64,000 bases of DNA from Pseudomonas sp. sp1636. GTDB taxonomy: Bacteria; Pseudomonadota; Gammaproteobacteria; Pseudomonadales; Pseudomonadaceae. The notes beneath the pieces were generated by a model that saw nothing but the letters and a program-made list of their open reading frames with translations, ran no database searches and had not been told where the DNA came from. Where the stretch lies: positions 48,970 to 112,969 of the forward strand of contig NZ_JARRAB010000017.1 of the NCBI RefSeq assembly GCF_030376615.1. The letters are read 5' to 3'. The position numbers and the translations under genes were made by a program. Positions 54,101 to 62,566 of the stretch are shown in pieces (positions within the stretch are counted from its first letter, which is position 1; each line of letters starts with the position of its first letter).

Positions 54101-54186
54101 TCGCCACGGCGCTGACCCTGCTGTTCCTGCCGGCGCTCTATGCCGCCTGGTTCCGGGTCAAGCAAACGCCTGCTCCGGGGGTTTAG
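51106..54186 (+). CDS. mexK: RND efflux inner-membrane transporter MexK
   Basis: 1026 residues of the hydrophobe/amphiphile efflux-1 family: TM1 near 11-30, two large periplasmic loops (about 40-330 and 570-860), 12 membrane segments, the family motif GLMVDDAIIAVEMM with the TM4 acidic residues (near 397-410), and RNSVILVDQIEQDI near 945. It should be a proton-driven drug pump of the inner membrane. AAGGAGTAG precedes the ATG. With MexJ it matches the triclosan/macrolide pump of P. aeruginosa. REP units follow within 20 bases. Confidence 0.93.
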   Translation: MDFNLSAWALRNRQIVLYIMLLLAVVGGISYTKLGQSEDPPFTFKAMVVRTNWPGASAEEVARQVTERIEKKLMETGEYDKIVSFSRPGESQVTFIARDSMHSEEIPELWYQVRKKVGDIRHTLPQGIQGPFYNDEFGTTFGNIYALTGAGFDYAVLKDYADRVQLQLQRVKDVGKVDLLGLQDEKIWIELSNTKLATLGLPLAVVQQALEEQNAVAATGFFETVSDRVQLRVTGRFESVEEIRNFPIRVAERTFRIGDVAEVKRGFNDPPAPRMRFMGEDAIGLAVSMKAGGDILVLGKALEIDFARLQETLPAGMQLRKVSDQPAAVKTGVGEFIRVLTEAVIIVLLVSFFSLGLRTGLVVALSIPLVLAMTFAAMYYLGIGLHKISLGALVLALGLMVDDAIIAVEMMAIKMEQGFDRIKAASYAWTSTAFPMLTGTLITAAGFLPIATAQSGTGEYTRSIFQVVTIALLVSWIAAVVFVPYLGAKLLPDLAKLHAAKHGGSAAGHDPYSTPFYQRVRATVQWCVRRRKTVIVLTLALFVASIVLFRFVPQQFFPASGRLELMVDLKLGEGASLSATAEQVERLEQLLNGHEGIDNYVAYVGTGSPRFYLPLDQQLPAASFAQFVVLAKSIEEREKIRSWLIATLSEEFPTLRTRISRLENGPPVGYPVQLRVSGEHIDEVRALARQVADKVRDNPHVANVHLDWEEPSKVVRLNIDQERARALGISTADLSRFLQSSLTGSPVSHYREGNELIEILLRGTLSERQELGLLPSLAVPTASGTSVPLAQIAILEYGFEDGVIWHRNRLPTVTVRADIYGKEQPASLVKQILPTLEPIRAALPDGYLLDVGGTVEDSARGQKSVNAGVPLFIVVVLTLLMLQLKSFSRSAMVFLTAPLGLIGVTLFLLIFRQPFGFVAMLGTIALSGMIMRNSVILVDQIEQDIAAGLDSWNAIVEATVRRFRPIVLTALAAVLAMIPLSRSVFFGPMAVAIMGGLVVATALTLLFLPALYAAWFRVKQTPAPGV

Positions 54187-54612
54187 CCGCGTCCGTAGGA
54201 GCGGCTTCAGCCGCGAATGCTTTGCCACATGGCAGCGCTTCGCGGCTGCCGCGACGCTTTATCCATCCACCAATCGCGAAGGTGGATGAAAAAGGCGTTA
54301 TCCATCCGACCCAGCTCCGGTAGCCCGGATGCAATCCGGGGCAACGCTAGCGGCCCTGTGACGGATCCGCGGCTGCGCTGGCGCTGACTCGGGCTAGAAA
54401 TACCGCTGTTTGTCCCCTTCTGCGAGGTGCCGAACCGATTCCGGTGGGCGCTGTCCGCCCATGTGTCGGCCTCAAGCTGTTAGGGTTGTGGCGGACAGTT
54501 GCCGGCAGGGCGCGGGTTTTCGCGCGTCGATCTGCAGGATTCCTGCGCGGGCTGTCCTGGGCTGTTGGTTGTAGCAGGCAGCTGAAATTCCATGAATTCA
54601 GGGAGGCCGCGC
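54187..54612. repeat. REP-rich intergenic region after mexK
   Basis: No gene is supported in these 426 bases. A REP unit GTAGGAGCGGCTTCAGCCGC starts at 54195 and an inverted partner GCTTCGCGGCTGCCGCGACGC lies at 54236-54256, making a paired (BIME-like) structure. A further palindromic unit GTAGCCCGGATGCAATCCGG is near 54321-54345, related to the one at 12494. The last 60 bases carry the ribosome site of the next gene. Confidence 0.75.
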
Positions 54613-56055
54613 ATGCCGCTGAAAAATACCGTCCACTTGATCGCCTACCCCAACCGTATCGGCGCGGGCCTGGCCGACCTGGCCAATTTCGTCGAACACC
54701 AGCTCGCTCGCGCGGTGGGCGGGGTGCATATTCTGCCGCCCTTTCCGTCGAATGCCGACAGCGGTTTCTCGCCGCTGACGCACAAGCGCATCGACCCGGC
54801 TCTGGGCGATTGGGCAGACATCGAGCGCCTGAGCGCGCACTACGATGTCTGTCTGGATCTGGTACTCAATCACCTGGCCGATGACTCGCCGGAGTTCCAG
54901 GACTACCTGCAAAAGGGCCAGGCCTCGGAGTGGGCCGAGCTGTTCGTCGATGTCGACAGCCTGGGCGAGATCGGCCCGGACGATCTGGCCAAGATCCACA
55001 TCCGCAAGGAAAAGGAACCGTTCCGCGAAATCAGCTTCGCCGACGGCAGCAGCGGGCGGGTCTGGTGCACCTTCACCGAACGGCAGATCGACCTCAACTA
55101 CGACTCGCCGCTGACCTACCGGATGATGGCCGACACCATCGCCTATCTCGCCGCGCGCGGGGTGAAACTGCTACGCCTGGATGCCTTCGGCTACACCACC
55201 AAGAAGATCGGCACCAGCTGCTTTCTGGTCGAACCGCAGGTGTGGCAGATCCTCGACTGGTTCAAGACCACCGCGGCGGCCAGCGGCATAGAGATACTGC
55301 CCGAGGTGCACGACCACCCGAGTTGGCAGTACGCCATCTCGGCGCGCGGCATGTGGTCGTATGCCTTCGCGCTGCCGCCACTGCTGCTGTACACGCTGCT
55401 CGACGGCAACAGCCAGTACCTCAAGTCCTGGCTGCGCATGTGCCCGCACAAGCAGATCACCGTGCTCGATACCCACGATGGCATCTGCATTCCCGATGTG
55501 GAGGAGATCCTGCCGCGCGAGCATATCGAGGCGCTGATCCAGAACGTATCGGAGCGCAGCGCCGACCCCATCCTGCGCCGCTCGGCCGCCAACGTGCACA
55601 GCGTCGGCGCGATCTACCAGCTCACCTGCACCTTCTTCGACGCCCTGCAGGGCAACGAGGACGCCTACATAGTCGCGCGGGCGATCCAGTTCTTCACCCC
55701 CGGCATTCCGCAGGTCTACTACGTCGGCCTGCTGGCCGGCCACAACGACAGCGAGCTGTTGGAGGAAACCGGCGAGGCGCGGGAAATCAACCGCCACTAC
55801 TACTCACTGGACGAGGCCGAGCAGGCCTTGCAGGCCCCGGTGGTGCAGCGTCTGCTGAGCCTGATGGAGCTGCGCTCGAGCCACCCGGCCTTCGCCGGCG
55901 AGTTCGAGCTGCACCAGTCGAACATGTCCAGCGTGTCCATGGGCTGGCGCGCCGGGGCGCATAGCTGCCACCTGTTCGTCGACCTGAACTTCCGCACCGC
56001 CACGATTACCTGCACCGGCCCCGAGGGGGAAGAGGAGACGTCCTGCAGGTGTTGA
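54613..56055 (+). CDS. GH13_18 sucrose-phosphorylase-like glycoside phosphorylase
   Basis: 480 residues. The (beta/alpha)8 barrel motifs are GGVHILPPFPSNADSGFSP at the N-terminus, LRLDAFGYTTKKIGTSCF (nucleophile Asp near 196), LPEVHDHPSWQ (acid/base Glu near 237) and LDTHDGICIPD (transition-state Asp near 294). This is the sucrose phosphorylase pattern, which cleaves sucrose (or a related glucoside) with phosphate to glucose-1-phosphate. Close relatives act on sucrose-6-phosphate, glucosylglycerol or glucosylglycerate, so the acceptor is not certain. ATG 54613 has GGGAGG 7 bases upstream. It stands alone, without a transporter or regulator, between REP arrays. Confidence 0.85.
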   Translation: MPLKNTVHLIAYPNRIGAGLADLANFVEHQLARAVGGVHILPPFPSNADSGFSPLTHKRIDPALGDWADIERLSAHYDVCLDLVLNHLADDSPEFQDYLQKGQASEWAELFVDVDSLGEIGPDDLAKIHIRKEKEPFREISFADGSSGRVWCTFTERQIDLNYDSPLTYRMMADTIAYLAARGVKLLRLDAFGYTTKKIGTSCFLVEPQVWQILDWFKTTAAASGIEILPEVHDHPSWQYAISARGMWSYAFALPPLLLYTLLDGNSQYLKSWLRMCPHKQITVLDTHDGICIPDVEEILPREHIEALIQNVSERSADPILRRSAANVHSVGAIYQLTCTFFDALQGNEDAYIVARAIQFFTPGIPQVYYVGLLAGHNDSELLEETGEAREINRHYYSLDEAEQALQAPVVQRLLSLMELRSSHPAFAGEFELHQSNMSSVSMGWRAGAHSCHLFVDLNFRTATITCTGPEGEEETSCRC

Positions 56056-56253
56056 ACCGGCTGTTGTTGCGTTCAGGCTTGACGGTCGTGCGCGGCATTC
56101 GCCTGCAGCGCCTTCTCGGGCGTCGTCTGGGCTATCGCGGATGACAAACAACCAATCACCACCGGGTAGGATGGGTTGAGCAGCGCGATACCCATGCTGC
56201 TTGGTTTTTGCGATTGATGTGCATACGCCGCTTTCGTGGTGTTTTTACTATTG

Positions 56254-56814
56254 GTTCCGCCCTTACGGCGGCTCACTTTTGGCAAACGCCCCAAAAGTAA
56301 GCAAAAGGTCTTACCCCTTGCATCCGGCCCGCCTGCGGCGGGTACCCTCGCTCCATCATTGCTCCAGGGGCACGCCGCGAAGGGCCATCCCTGGCCCATC
56401 GCGGCTCTCGCGGCATCCATGCCGCTCAACCCCTTACGCAACGATTCCACTCGGCCTTCTGATGGGGCGGTTGGCGTCGTCTGTGAGATCGATGTTCTAA
56501 AAGCAAAGCAAACCGTAGGAGCGACCTTGGTCGCGAACTTTTGCTTTTCGTTTTTGACGTCCATAAATCGTCCAGGCAACGCGATCCCCGACTCCCGTCA
56601 GGAGGCCGAGCGGAGGTGCTGTGAAGAGGGGCGTTTGGCATGGATGCCAAACGAGGAACGATGGGCCAGGGATGGCCCACCGTGACGACCCTCGGAACAG
56701 CACCGGAGCGAGGGAAGTTGAGCGCAGCGAAACCCGGATGCCGGGCGCGCTTTCTCTTTGGTTACTTTCTCTTTGCGCGCGCAAAGAGAAAGTAACTCGG
56801 CGTAAAGCCGAAAC
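56254..56814. repeat. Composite inverted-repeat element (about 0.56 kb) with central REP
   Basis: The two halves are imperfect inverted copies about 270 bases long. Exact shared blocks are CCCTCGCTCC (56345-56354 vs 56705-56714) and a 20-base block (56382-56401 vs 56659-56678); the ends (56254-56280 vs 56790-56814) match imperfectly. The centre holds a REP-type unit GTAGGAGCGACCTTGGTCGC (56515-56534) framed by AAAGCAAA/TTTGCTTTT. The right arm also ends in an extra palindrome, CTTTCTCTTTGCGC and its complement near 56765-56796. No coding frame is credible. Confidence 0.7.
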
Positions 56815-56934
56815 CCGTAGTGCGGTCAGCATCAAAGCGGCGAGGTCAGAAGAATTATGGTTTTCCTGCTCATACCTTTGAGGCATGATCCGGTATAGCT
56901 GATGGCTTTATGCCACGCACAGCAGGAGTCACGG

Positions 56935-57789
56935 ATGGCCCGTCGCAACAAAACCTCGCCCTTCGAAGACCTTATCTTTATCGCTTCGCGCCTGCCTTGG
57001 TGGCTTAGCCTGCTGATCGCCCTGGCCGCCTGGCTGTACTTGCACTCCGTCGCCATCAGCCCACCGCCTACTGTCACCGATCCCAAGCAATTTGCCTCGG
57101 CCATGACCGGGCAGATGTGGCGAACCTTCGCCCTGTTTCTGCAATACATCGTGCCCGTGGCGTTTATCTTCGGTGCGATTGGTTCGCTGTTCGCTCGCGG
57201 CAAACGGCGCAAGTTGCTGGAAGACGTCGCCAGCGCCATCCGCCCCGGCAAGACCGTCGAGGGCATCGACTGGCAGCAGTTCGAACAGCTGGTTGGCGAA
57301 GCCTTTCGCCGCCAAGGTTTTATCGTGACGGAAACCGGCGGCAATGGCCCGGATGGCGGCATCGAGCTGATTCTGCACAAGGGCCGCGAAAAGCATCTGG
57401 TGCAATGCAAACAGTGGAAGGCCACCAAGGTCGGCGTGGCCGTGGTTCGCGAGTTCTTCGGCCTGATCGCCGCAGAAGGCGCCGCCGGCGGCTTTGTCGT
57501 GACCTCCGGCAGCTTTACCGCAGATGCCGAGGCCTTTGCTAGTAGTCGCAATATTCGTCTGGTGGAAGGTGCTGAACTCAAGCGCTGGATCGCGGCTTCG
57601 CGCACGGTTCAGGCCCATCCCTCAGCTGCCACCCCGGTGCAAACCAGATTTGTACCTGTTCAGCCGAGTGTGCCGAGTTGCCCTGTTTGCAATTCGGCTA
57701 TGCAGAAGCGGGTGGCGAAGCGTGGAGCGAATATTGGCAATGAGTTTTGGGGGTGTTCGCAGTATCCGAAGTGTCGTGGGGCGTTTTAG
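56935..57789 (+). CDS. Membrane-anchored Mrr-type nuclease with C-terminal zinc finger
   Basis: 284 residues. Two membrane segments (about 20-38 and 63-82) precede an Mrr-like restriction-endonuclease domain (about 105-215) with D140-G-G-I-E144 and VQ157-C-K159, the PD-(D/E)xK residues. The C-terminus (about 250-284) is a topoisomerase-type zinc ribbon, CPVC near 250 and GCSQYPKC near 272. Mrr proteins cut modified or foreign DNA; a membrane anchor and zinc ribbon suggest that it acts on DNA at the membrane, and related proteins are widespread in pseudomonads without proven roles. ATG 56935 has AGGAG 7 bases upstream. The OLD-like gene begins 57 bases later on the same strand. Confidence 0.85.
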   Translation: MARRNKTSPFEDLIFIASRLPWWLSLLIALAAWLYLHSVAISPPPTVTDPKQFASAMTGQMWRTFALFLQYIVPVAFIFGAIGSLFARGKRRKLLEDVASAIRPGKTVEGIDWQQFEQLVGEAFRRQGFIVTETGGNGPDGGIELILHKGREKHLVQCKQWKATKVGVAVVREFFGLIAAEGAAGGFVVTSGSFTADAEAFASSRNIRLVEGAELKRWIAASRTVQAHPSAATPVQTRFVPVQPSVPSCPVCNSAMQKRVAKRGANIGNEFWGCSQYPKCRGAF

Positions 57790-57845
57790 TTGTGATCTCT
57801 GCTTTAAATGAAGTCTCCGCATATTAATTGATAGTTGGTGGGTGT

Positions 57846-59360
57846 ATGCCTGTTAAGGTAACAATAAGCAACCTTAAATCAATAAAGCAGTTAGAGTTTG
57901 ATGTCCCGATGCAAGGGGCGTATATTTTAACTGGTGCTAATGGTTGTGGTAAAACTTCTCTGTTGGTGGCGCTGCATCGTATGGGGGCGTCTAATGCGTT
58001 TCAGACTGGATTTCCTGGTGCTAGACAGGCAAATGGTATTGATGGTTTAGAAGATGCAATAATTTCATATGCAGTTCATGGGAAGGATGTGTCCTATAGA
58101 TATAATGACATACGCTGGTCTGCTACTCCTAAGTCGAATAGCAAGCTAATTTCTGGTGCATTTAGTGAAGTGCAATTTTTAAAGGCTGATTCTTCCCGCG
58201 TAGAACCTACTCCAAATGAGTTGAAAGGTGCGAGGAAATATCCAGTAGATGTGGACTTAAAGAATTTCCTTAACTCTGTTTTCGATACCGAAAAATTTAA
58301 CCACATGTACAAGGTTAAGTTGAGAGGGAGAAATGCTGAAGCGCACTTGATTGAGCTGGGTGGGGTTCAGGGGCGGCGTAAAACATATTATTCTGAAAAG
58401 AGTTTTAGTTTGGGTGAGTTGTGTGTTATGAAGCTGGCTCAGAGATTATTGTCTGCAAAAAATGGAGCGCTTTATATTGTAGATGAATTTGAGATGGCTC
58501 TGCATCCTGCTGCTCAGATTAGGCTTTTTGAACAGCTGCAGTTGCTCTCTAAAAAGTATAATTGTTCAGTCTTGGTTTCTACACACTCATCTAGTCTTAT
58601 TAAGAGTGCAAGCAGGTCTAGTATTATATATTTAGAAAATAATGCTGGGAATGTTACGGTTCATCGAAATGTGTATCCTACGTATGCTTTGCAGCATATT
58701 ACAGTTGATGATGATGTTTCGGTAGATAGGCTGGTATTTGTCGAGGATATTTCTGCTAAGTATTGTGTTGAAAATATGTGGCGCCAGTATATTGCGATAA
58801 GTAATAATTTGCAGAGCTTGCCCACGATAAGGGTTGTTGTTATTGGTGGATATAAAGAAGTTTTGCGGTTTCTTGATAGAAGTTCTTCTTTTATTCCGAA
58901 GCACACTAAGTCAATTGCAGCTCTTGATGCGGATGCTGAGGTGCCTTGTCTTCCGCCTACTGTTCAGGTTGGCATGCCTTTGCCAGAGTTGACAGTGCCC
59001 CAATCTCTGTACAAGAGTCTTCAAGGGCAAGTTGTTTTTTTACCATGGACACCTGAGGTAGGGTTTTGCGAATTATTTGCTCAGGATTTGAAGAAGCATC
59101 TTGCTGGGATTAATCAGTATTGTGGTGTAATGAACCTTAAGGTAAGTGCTGCTGTGGCTAGAAAATATATTGGTTTGCAAGGGAAGCCCTTGCGTGATGA
59201 GTGCAAGAGAATTGTTGACATGATTTCTAGTGATATAGCCAATAAAAAAAGCTGCTCTATAGAACGGGCGGGGGAAGACCTGTTTGCTTATTTGATTAAA
59301 GAATATTGGCCTACAGATAAGCAGACGATGGATAGGCTTGCAGGTAAGCTGTTTTCCTAG
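57846..59360 (+). CDS. OLD-family ATPase/TOPRIM nuclease
   Basis: 504 residues. An SMC/ABC-type ATPase has Walker A G30-A-N-G-C-G-K-T37 (TGANGCGKTS), a signature-like KSFSLGELCVMKLAQRLL (near 189-206), Walker B ALYIVDEFE (D213, E214) and the H-loop LVSTHSSSLI (near 243-252). A C-terminal TOPRIM-like domain follows, with VFVEDISAKYCVE (E300) and ALDADAE (D361-x-D363) as metal ligands. This ATPase-TOPRIM order defines OLD proteins, several of which (P2 Old, Gabija GajA) act against phages. The gene is visibly AT-rich, with codons such as ATA, TTA and AAT that are rare in the neighbours, so it was probably acquired. ATG 57846 has only GGTGG upstream. Its 3' end runs up to a terminator shared with the next gene. 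Confidence 0.87.
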   Translation: MPVKVTISNLKSIKQLEFDVPMQGAYILTGANGCGKTSLLVALHRMGASNAFQTGFPGARQANGIDGLEDAIISYAVHGKDVSYRYNDIRWSATPKSNSKLISGAFSEVQFLKADSSRVEPTPNELKGARKYPVDVDLKNFLNSVFDTEKFNHMYKVKLRGRNAEAHLIELGGVQGRRKTYYSEKSFSLGELCVMKLAQRLLSAKNGALYIVDEFEMALHPAAQIRLFEQLQLLSKKYNCSVLVSTHSSSLIKSASRSSIIYLENNAGNVTVHRNVYPTYALQHITVDDDVSVDRLVFVEDISAKYCVENMWRQYIAISNNLQSLPTIRVVVIGGYKEVLRFLDRSSSFIPKHTKSIAALDADAEVPCLPPTVQVGMPLPELTVPQSLYKSLQGQVVFLPWTPEVGFCELFAQDLKKHLAGINQYCGVMNLKVSAAVARKYIGLQGKPLRDECKRIVDMISSDIANKKSCSIERAGEDLFAYLIKEYWPTDKQTMDRLAGKLFS

Positions 59361-59395
59361 GTGAGGGAGAAGCGATAGGCTATTACCTCGGTTTC

Positions 59396-59426
59396 AAAAA
59401 GCCAGACCCCCATCGGTCTGGCTTTT
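59396..59426 (-). terminator. Terminator of the DUF4197 gene
   Basis: Stem AAAAAGCCAGACC / GGTCTGGCTTTT with a short loop and A/T tracts on both sides, so it can also end the OLD-like transcript arriving from the left. It lies 22 bases past the DUF4197 stop. Confidence 0.9.
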
Positions 59427-59447
59427 CCACATCTACCCAACCCCTCC

Positions 59448-60125
59448 CTACAACGCCCCAAACACCTTCTTGGCCAAACTGGTCGCCGCCCCGGCCGGGT
59501 TCTGGCGGATGTTGGCTTCCTGCTTGGCGATCATTTCGAACAACCCGTCCAGCGCCTGTTCGGTGACGTAATTCTCGATAGTGGCGCTCTTCGCGTCGAC
59601 CACGCCGAAGCTCGCGGCCTGGCCGGCGAAGGCGTTGTATTGCTGGGCCAGGCCGACCTGGTCGGTGGCTTGTTTGACGATGGGCAGGAACTTGGCGCGG
59701 AGCTGTTCGCGGCTGCTGTTGTTCAGGTATTGGGTGGCGGAATCCTGCGGGCCGCTGAGGATGCTCTTGGCGTCCTGTACGGTCATTTTCTTCACCGCCT
59801 CCACCAGCAAGGCCTGGGCCTGGGGTACGGCGGCTTCGGCGGCCTGGTTCATGCTGGTTTCCAACTGGGTCACCTGGGCGCCCATGCCCATCATCTTCAT
59901 GGTGCGCGCCGCCTTGCCGAGGTTGCCCGGTAGCTCGATGCGTACATCCGGATTGTTGCTGAAGCCGCCGGGCGCGCCCAGTTGCTTGACCGCCACCTGG
60001 GCGCCCTGGATCAAGGCGTCCTTGAGTCCGCCGCTGGCGTCTTGCTGGGTCAGGTCGGCCAGCGACAGGGCAAATGCGCTGGCAGACAAGGCCAGGCCGG
60101 CAACGAGGGCGGTGATGCGAAACAT
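59448..60125 (-). CDS. DUF4197-domain secreted protein
   Basis: 225 residues with signal peptide (MFRITALVAGLALSASAFA) and the DUF4197 helical body: SLADLTQQDASGGLKDALIQGAQVAVKQLG, FSNNPDVRIELPG, ENYVTEQALDGLFEMIAKQEANIRQNPAG. It is probably periplasmic; function unknown. ATG 60125 has AAGGA 9 bases upstream; a longer frame adds an Arg-rich non-coding stretch. It is convergent with the OLD-like gene and downstream of dsdC. Confidence 0.87.
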   Translation of the reverse strand: MFRITALVAGLALSASAFALSLADLTQQDASGGLKDALIQGAQVAVKQLGAPGGFSNNPDVRIELPGNLGKAARTMKMMGMGAQVTQLETSMNQAAEAAVPQAQALLVEAVKKMTVQDAKSILSGPQDSATQYLNNSSREQLRAKFLPIVKQATDQVGLAQQYNAFAGQAASFGVVDAKSATIENYVTEQALDGLFEMIAKQEANIRQNPAGAATSLAKKVFGAL

Positions 60126-60202
60126 GGGGGCGATCCTTCTGGCGCTGAGGTATGCAACGAGGGTAGCGGAGCGGGGCGCCACTGCAAACCCTGGCGCGGC
60201 GG

Positions 60203-61153
60203 TTATGCCCGCCCGGCGTCGGCGGCGACGCATTCGCGCAGCCAGTCGATAAAGACTTGCAGCCGGCTGGGCATGGGCTCAAGGGCTGGGTGTACCAGTT
60301 GGTATTGGCAGCGACTGGCCAGGGCGAAGCCGCCGAATGGCAGGATCAGTTCGCCGCACTCAAGCCGCTGTTGCACCAGTTGCTGGCGGCCGATGGCGAT
60401 CCCCGCGTGGTTGATCGCCGCCAGCGCGCAGAGGTCGGAACGGTCGAAGGTGAGGCTGCGCTGGGGCAGTTTGGCCGCAACCCCCGAGTGGCTGGCCCAC
60501 AGTTGCCACTCTGCATCGTAGGCGGCGTTGTCCCAGGCCAGGGAGTCATGCAGCAGGGTGCAGTGTGGCAGGTTGTCCGGGTTATCCAGCAGGCCATGGC
60601 GCTGGGCATACTGCGGGCTGCACACCGGGGCGATCCGTTCGTCCATCAGTTGGCTGGCGATCAGTCCGGGAAACGCATCGCGGGTGAAATACAGCGCCAA
60701 ATCGATGTTCTGGGTGCGGAAGTCGACCGTGTCGTTGCCCACCCGGATATCCAGGGCAATCGCCGGGTAGCGGGCGGTAAAGTCGGCCAGCCTCGGCACC
60801 AGCCAGCATTCGGCGAGCGAGGGGCGGACATAGATCGCCAGCGGCCCGGCGACTTCGGCGCCTGGGGCCTGCTGCAAGGCTTCGAGCAACTGGCCCATGG
60901 CACCTTGCAGGATGGTGAAGATGCGTTCGCCATCGGCGGTCAGGCGGATCTGCCGGGTCAGGCGCTGGAACAGTTTCAGCCCCAGCCCGCGTTCCAGGCG
61001 AGCGATACGGTGGCTGACGGCGCTCGGCGTCAGGCATAGCTCTGCTGCCGCGCGGGCAAAGCTCAGATGGCGCGCCGCCGCATGGAAGGTATGCAGGTTG
61101 GCGAACTGGCTACTGTCGAGCCCGGCGCCAAGCCGAGGGGGAAGGTTGTGCAT
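60203..61153 (-). CDS. dsdC: LysR-family activator of D-serine catabolism, DsdC-like
   Basis: 316 residues. N-terminal winged HTH (TFHAAARHLSFARAAAELCLTPSAVSHRIARLERGLGLKLFQRL, 21-64) and a LysR effector domain. It is of the DsdC/GcvA type and follows dsdA on the same strand, 54 bases apart, supporting control of D-serine ammonia-lyase by D-serine. In E. coli dsdC is divergent from dsdX-dsdA, so the arrangement here is different. No dsdX transporter is in this window. The start has no strong ribosome site. Confidence 0.82.
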   Translation of the reverse strand: MHNLPPRLGAGLDSSQFANLHTFHAAARHLSFARAAAELCLTPSAVSHRIARLERGLGLKLFQRLTRQIRLTADGERIFTILQGAMGQLLEALQQAPGAEVAGPLAIYVRPSLAECWLVPRLADFTARYPAIALDIRVGNDTVDFRTQNIDLALYFTRDAFPGLIASQLMDERIAPVCSPQYAQRHGLLDNPDNLPHCTLLHDSLAWDNAAYDAEWQLWASHSGVAAKLPQRSLTFDRSDLCALAAINHAGIAIGRQQLVQQRLECGELILPFGGFALASRCQYQLVHPALEPMPSRLQVFIDWLRECVAADAGRA

Positions 61154-61207
61154 GGCGTCATTCTAGCAGCGAGCGGTGGCGGATCAGCAGCCACCGCTAT
61201 CAGGTTG

Positions 61208-62566
61208 TCAGGCCTGTTGCGTCTGCAACAGTTGCCGGCCCTTGGCGAGATAGCCGGCCATTTCCGCCTCGGGCACCATGCTGCCGCCGGTGGCCCAGAT
61301 CAGATGAGTGGCCTGGGCCATCCGCGCCGGGCTCAGGTGCATGCGCGCACGATAACCTTGCTCCTCGCTGAGCACCCGGGCCATGCCCGGTACGCCGGCC
61401 AGCGCCGAGGGTTCGAGGCGCAGGCCTTCGCTGCTGTCCAGCAGCGCCAGCAGGCGATACAGCTCTTCATCGCTGACCGTGTAATAACCGTCGATCGAAC
61501 GCTGCATGGCGCGGCCGACGAAGCCGGACGGCCGACCGACCGCCAGGCCATCGGCGGCGGTGAGGTTGTCGATGCCGAAGTCCTGCACCGAGACCTCGTC
61601 GTGGCGGCCGGTGTGCACCCCGATCAGCATGCAGGGCGAGTGAGTGGGCTCGGCAAACAGGCAATGCACCGCATCGCCAAACGCCAGCTTGAGGCCGAAA
61701 GCCACTCCGCCCGGACCGCCGCCGACGCCGCAGGGCAGGTAGACGAACAGCGGGTGCTCGGCATCGACGCGGAGCGCGGCGGCTGCGAACTGTTGCTGCA
61801 GACGTTCTGCGGCGACGGCATAGCCGAGGAACAGGCTGGTCGAGTTTTCATCGTCGACGAAGTGGCAGTAAGGGTCGGCGCTGGCCTGTTTGCGCCCCTC
61901 GGCTACCGCGACGCTGTAGTCGCAGGCGTACTCGACCACAGTCACGCCGTGGGCGCGCAGCTTGTCTTTCTTCCACTGCCGCGCATCGGCCGACATGTGC
62001 ACGGTGGCCTGAAAGCCCAGGCGGGCGCTGATGATGCCAATCGACAGGCCGAGATTGCCGGTCGAGCCGACCGCGATCTTGTAGCGGCCGAAGAAGGCTC
62101 GGGCCGCGTCGCTGTCGAGCACGGCGTAGTCGTCGCTTATCTGCAGCAAGCCTGCGGCCAGCGCCAGTTCCTCGGCATGCTTGAGCACTTCATAGATGCC
62201 GCCACGCGCCTTGATCGAACCGGAGATGGGTAGGTGGCTGTCCTGCTTGAGCCATAGCGCGCCGCTGTCGCTCAGCCCATAGCGTTGGGCTAACCGCGCC
62301 TGCAGCTGCGGCACCGCGCGGATGCCCGACTCGATGATTCCGCCGCTGCTCGCGGTCTCCGGGAATGCCCGGGTGATATAGGGCGCGAAGCGTGCCAGGC
62401 GCGCGCTGGCGTCGGCGACATCGGCCCGGCTCAGCCCGACATCGGCCAAGGCCTCGGCCGCGCTGGCGACCCCCGGGTTGAACCAGCTGGTTTCCCGCAG
62501 CGCGATCAACTGATTGAGCAGCGGGTATTCGTTGCACCAGGTGCTGAGGGGCTTGCCAAGCAGCAT
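61208..62566 (-). CDS. dsdA: D-serine ammonia-lyase (D-serine dehydratase)
   Basis: 452 residues, a PLP-dependent fold-type II enzyme: D-serine to pyruvate and ammonia via 2-aminoacrylate. The Schiff-base Lys lies in [11 protein letters not shown] (near 115), with phosphate-loop [11 protein letters not shown] (near 166) and [11 protein letters not shown] (near 275). DsdA gives D-serine detoxification or use as carbon/nitrogen. ATG 62566 has GAGGAAC 10 bases upstream; the longer frame is not supported. It heads an operon with dsdC. Confidence 0.93.
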   Translation of the reverse strand: MLLGKPLSTWCNEYPLLNQLIALRETSWFNPGVASAAEALADVGLSRADVADASARLARFAPYITRAFPETASSGGIIESGIRAVPQLQARLAQRYGLSDSGALWLKQDSHLPISGSIKARGGIYEVLKHAEELALAAGLLQISDDYAVLDSDAARAFFGRYKIAVGSTGNLGLSIGIISARLGFQATVHMSADARQWKKDKLRAHGVTVVEYACDYSVAVAEGRKQASADPYCHFVDDENSTSLFLGYAVAAERLQQQFAAAALRVDAEHPLFVYLPCGVGGGPGGVAFGLKLAFGDAVHCLFAEPTHSPCMLIGVHTGRHDEVSVQDFGIDNLTAADGLAVGRPSGFVGRAMQRSIDGYYTVSDEELYRLLALLDSSEGLRLEPSALAGVPGMARVLSEEQGYRARMHLSPARMAQATHLIWATGGSMVPEAEMAGYLAKGRQLLQTQQA

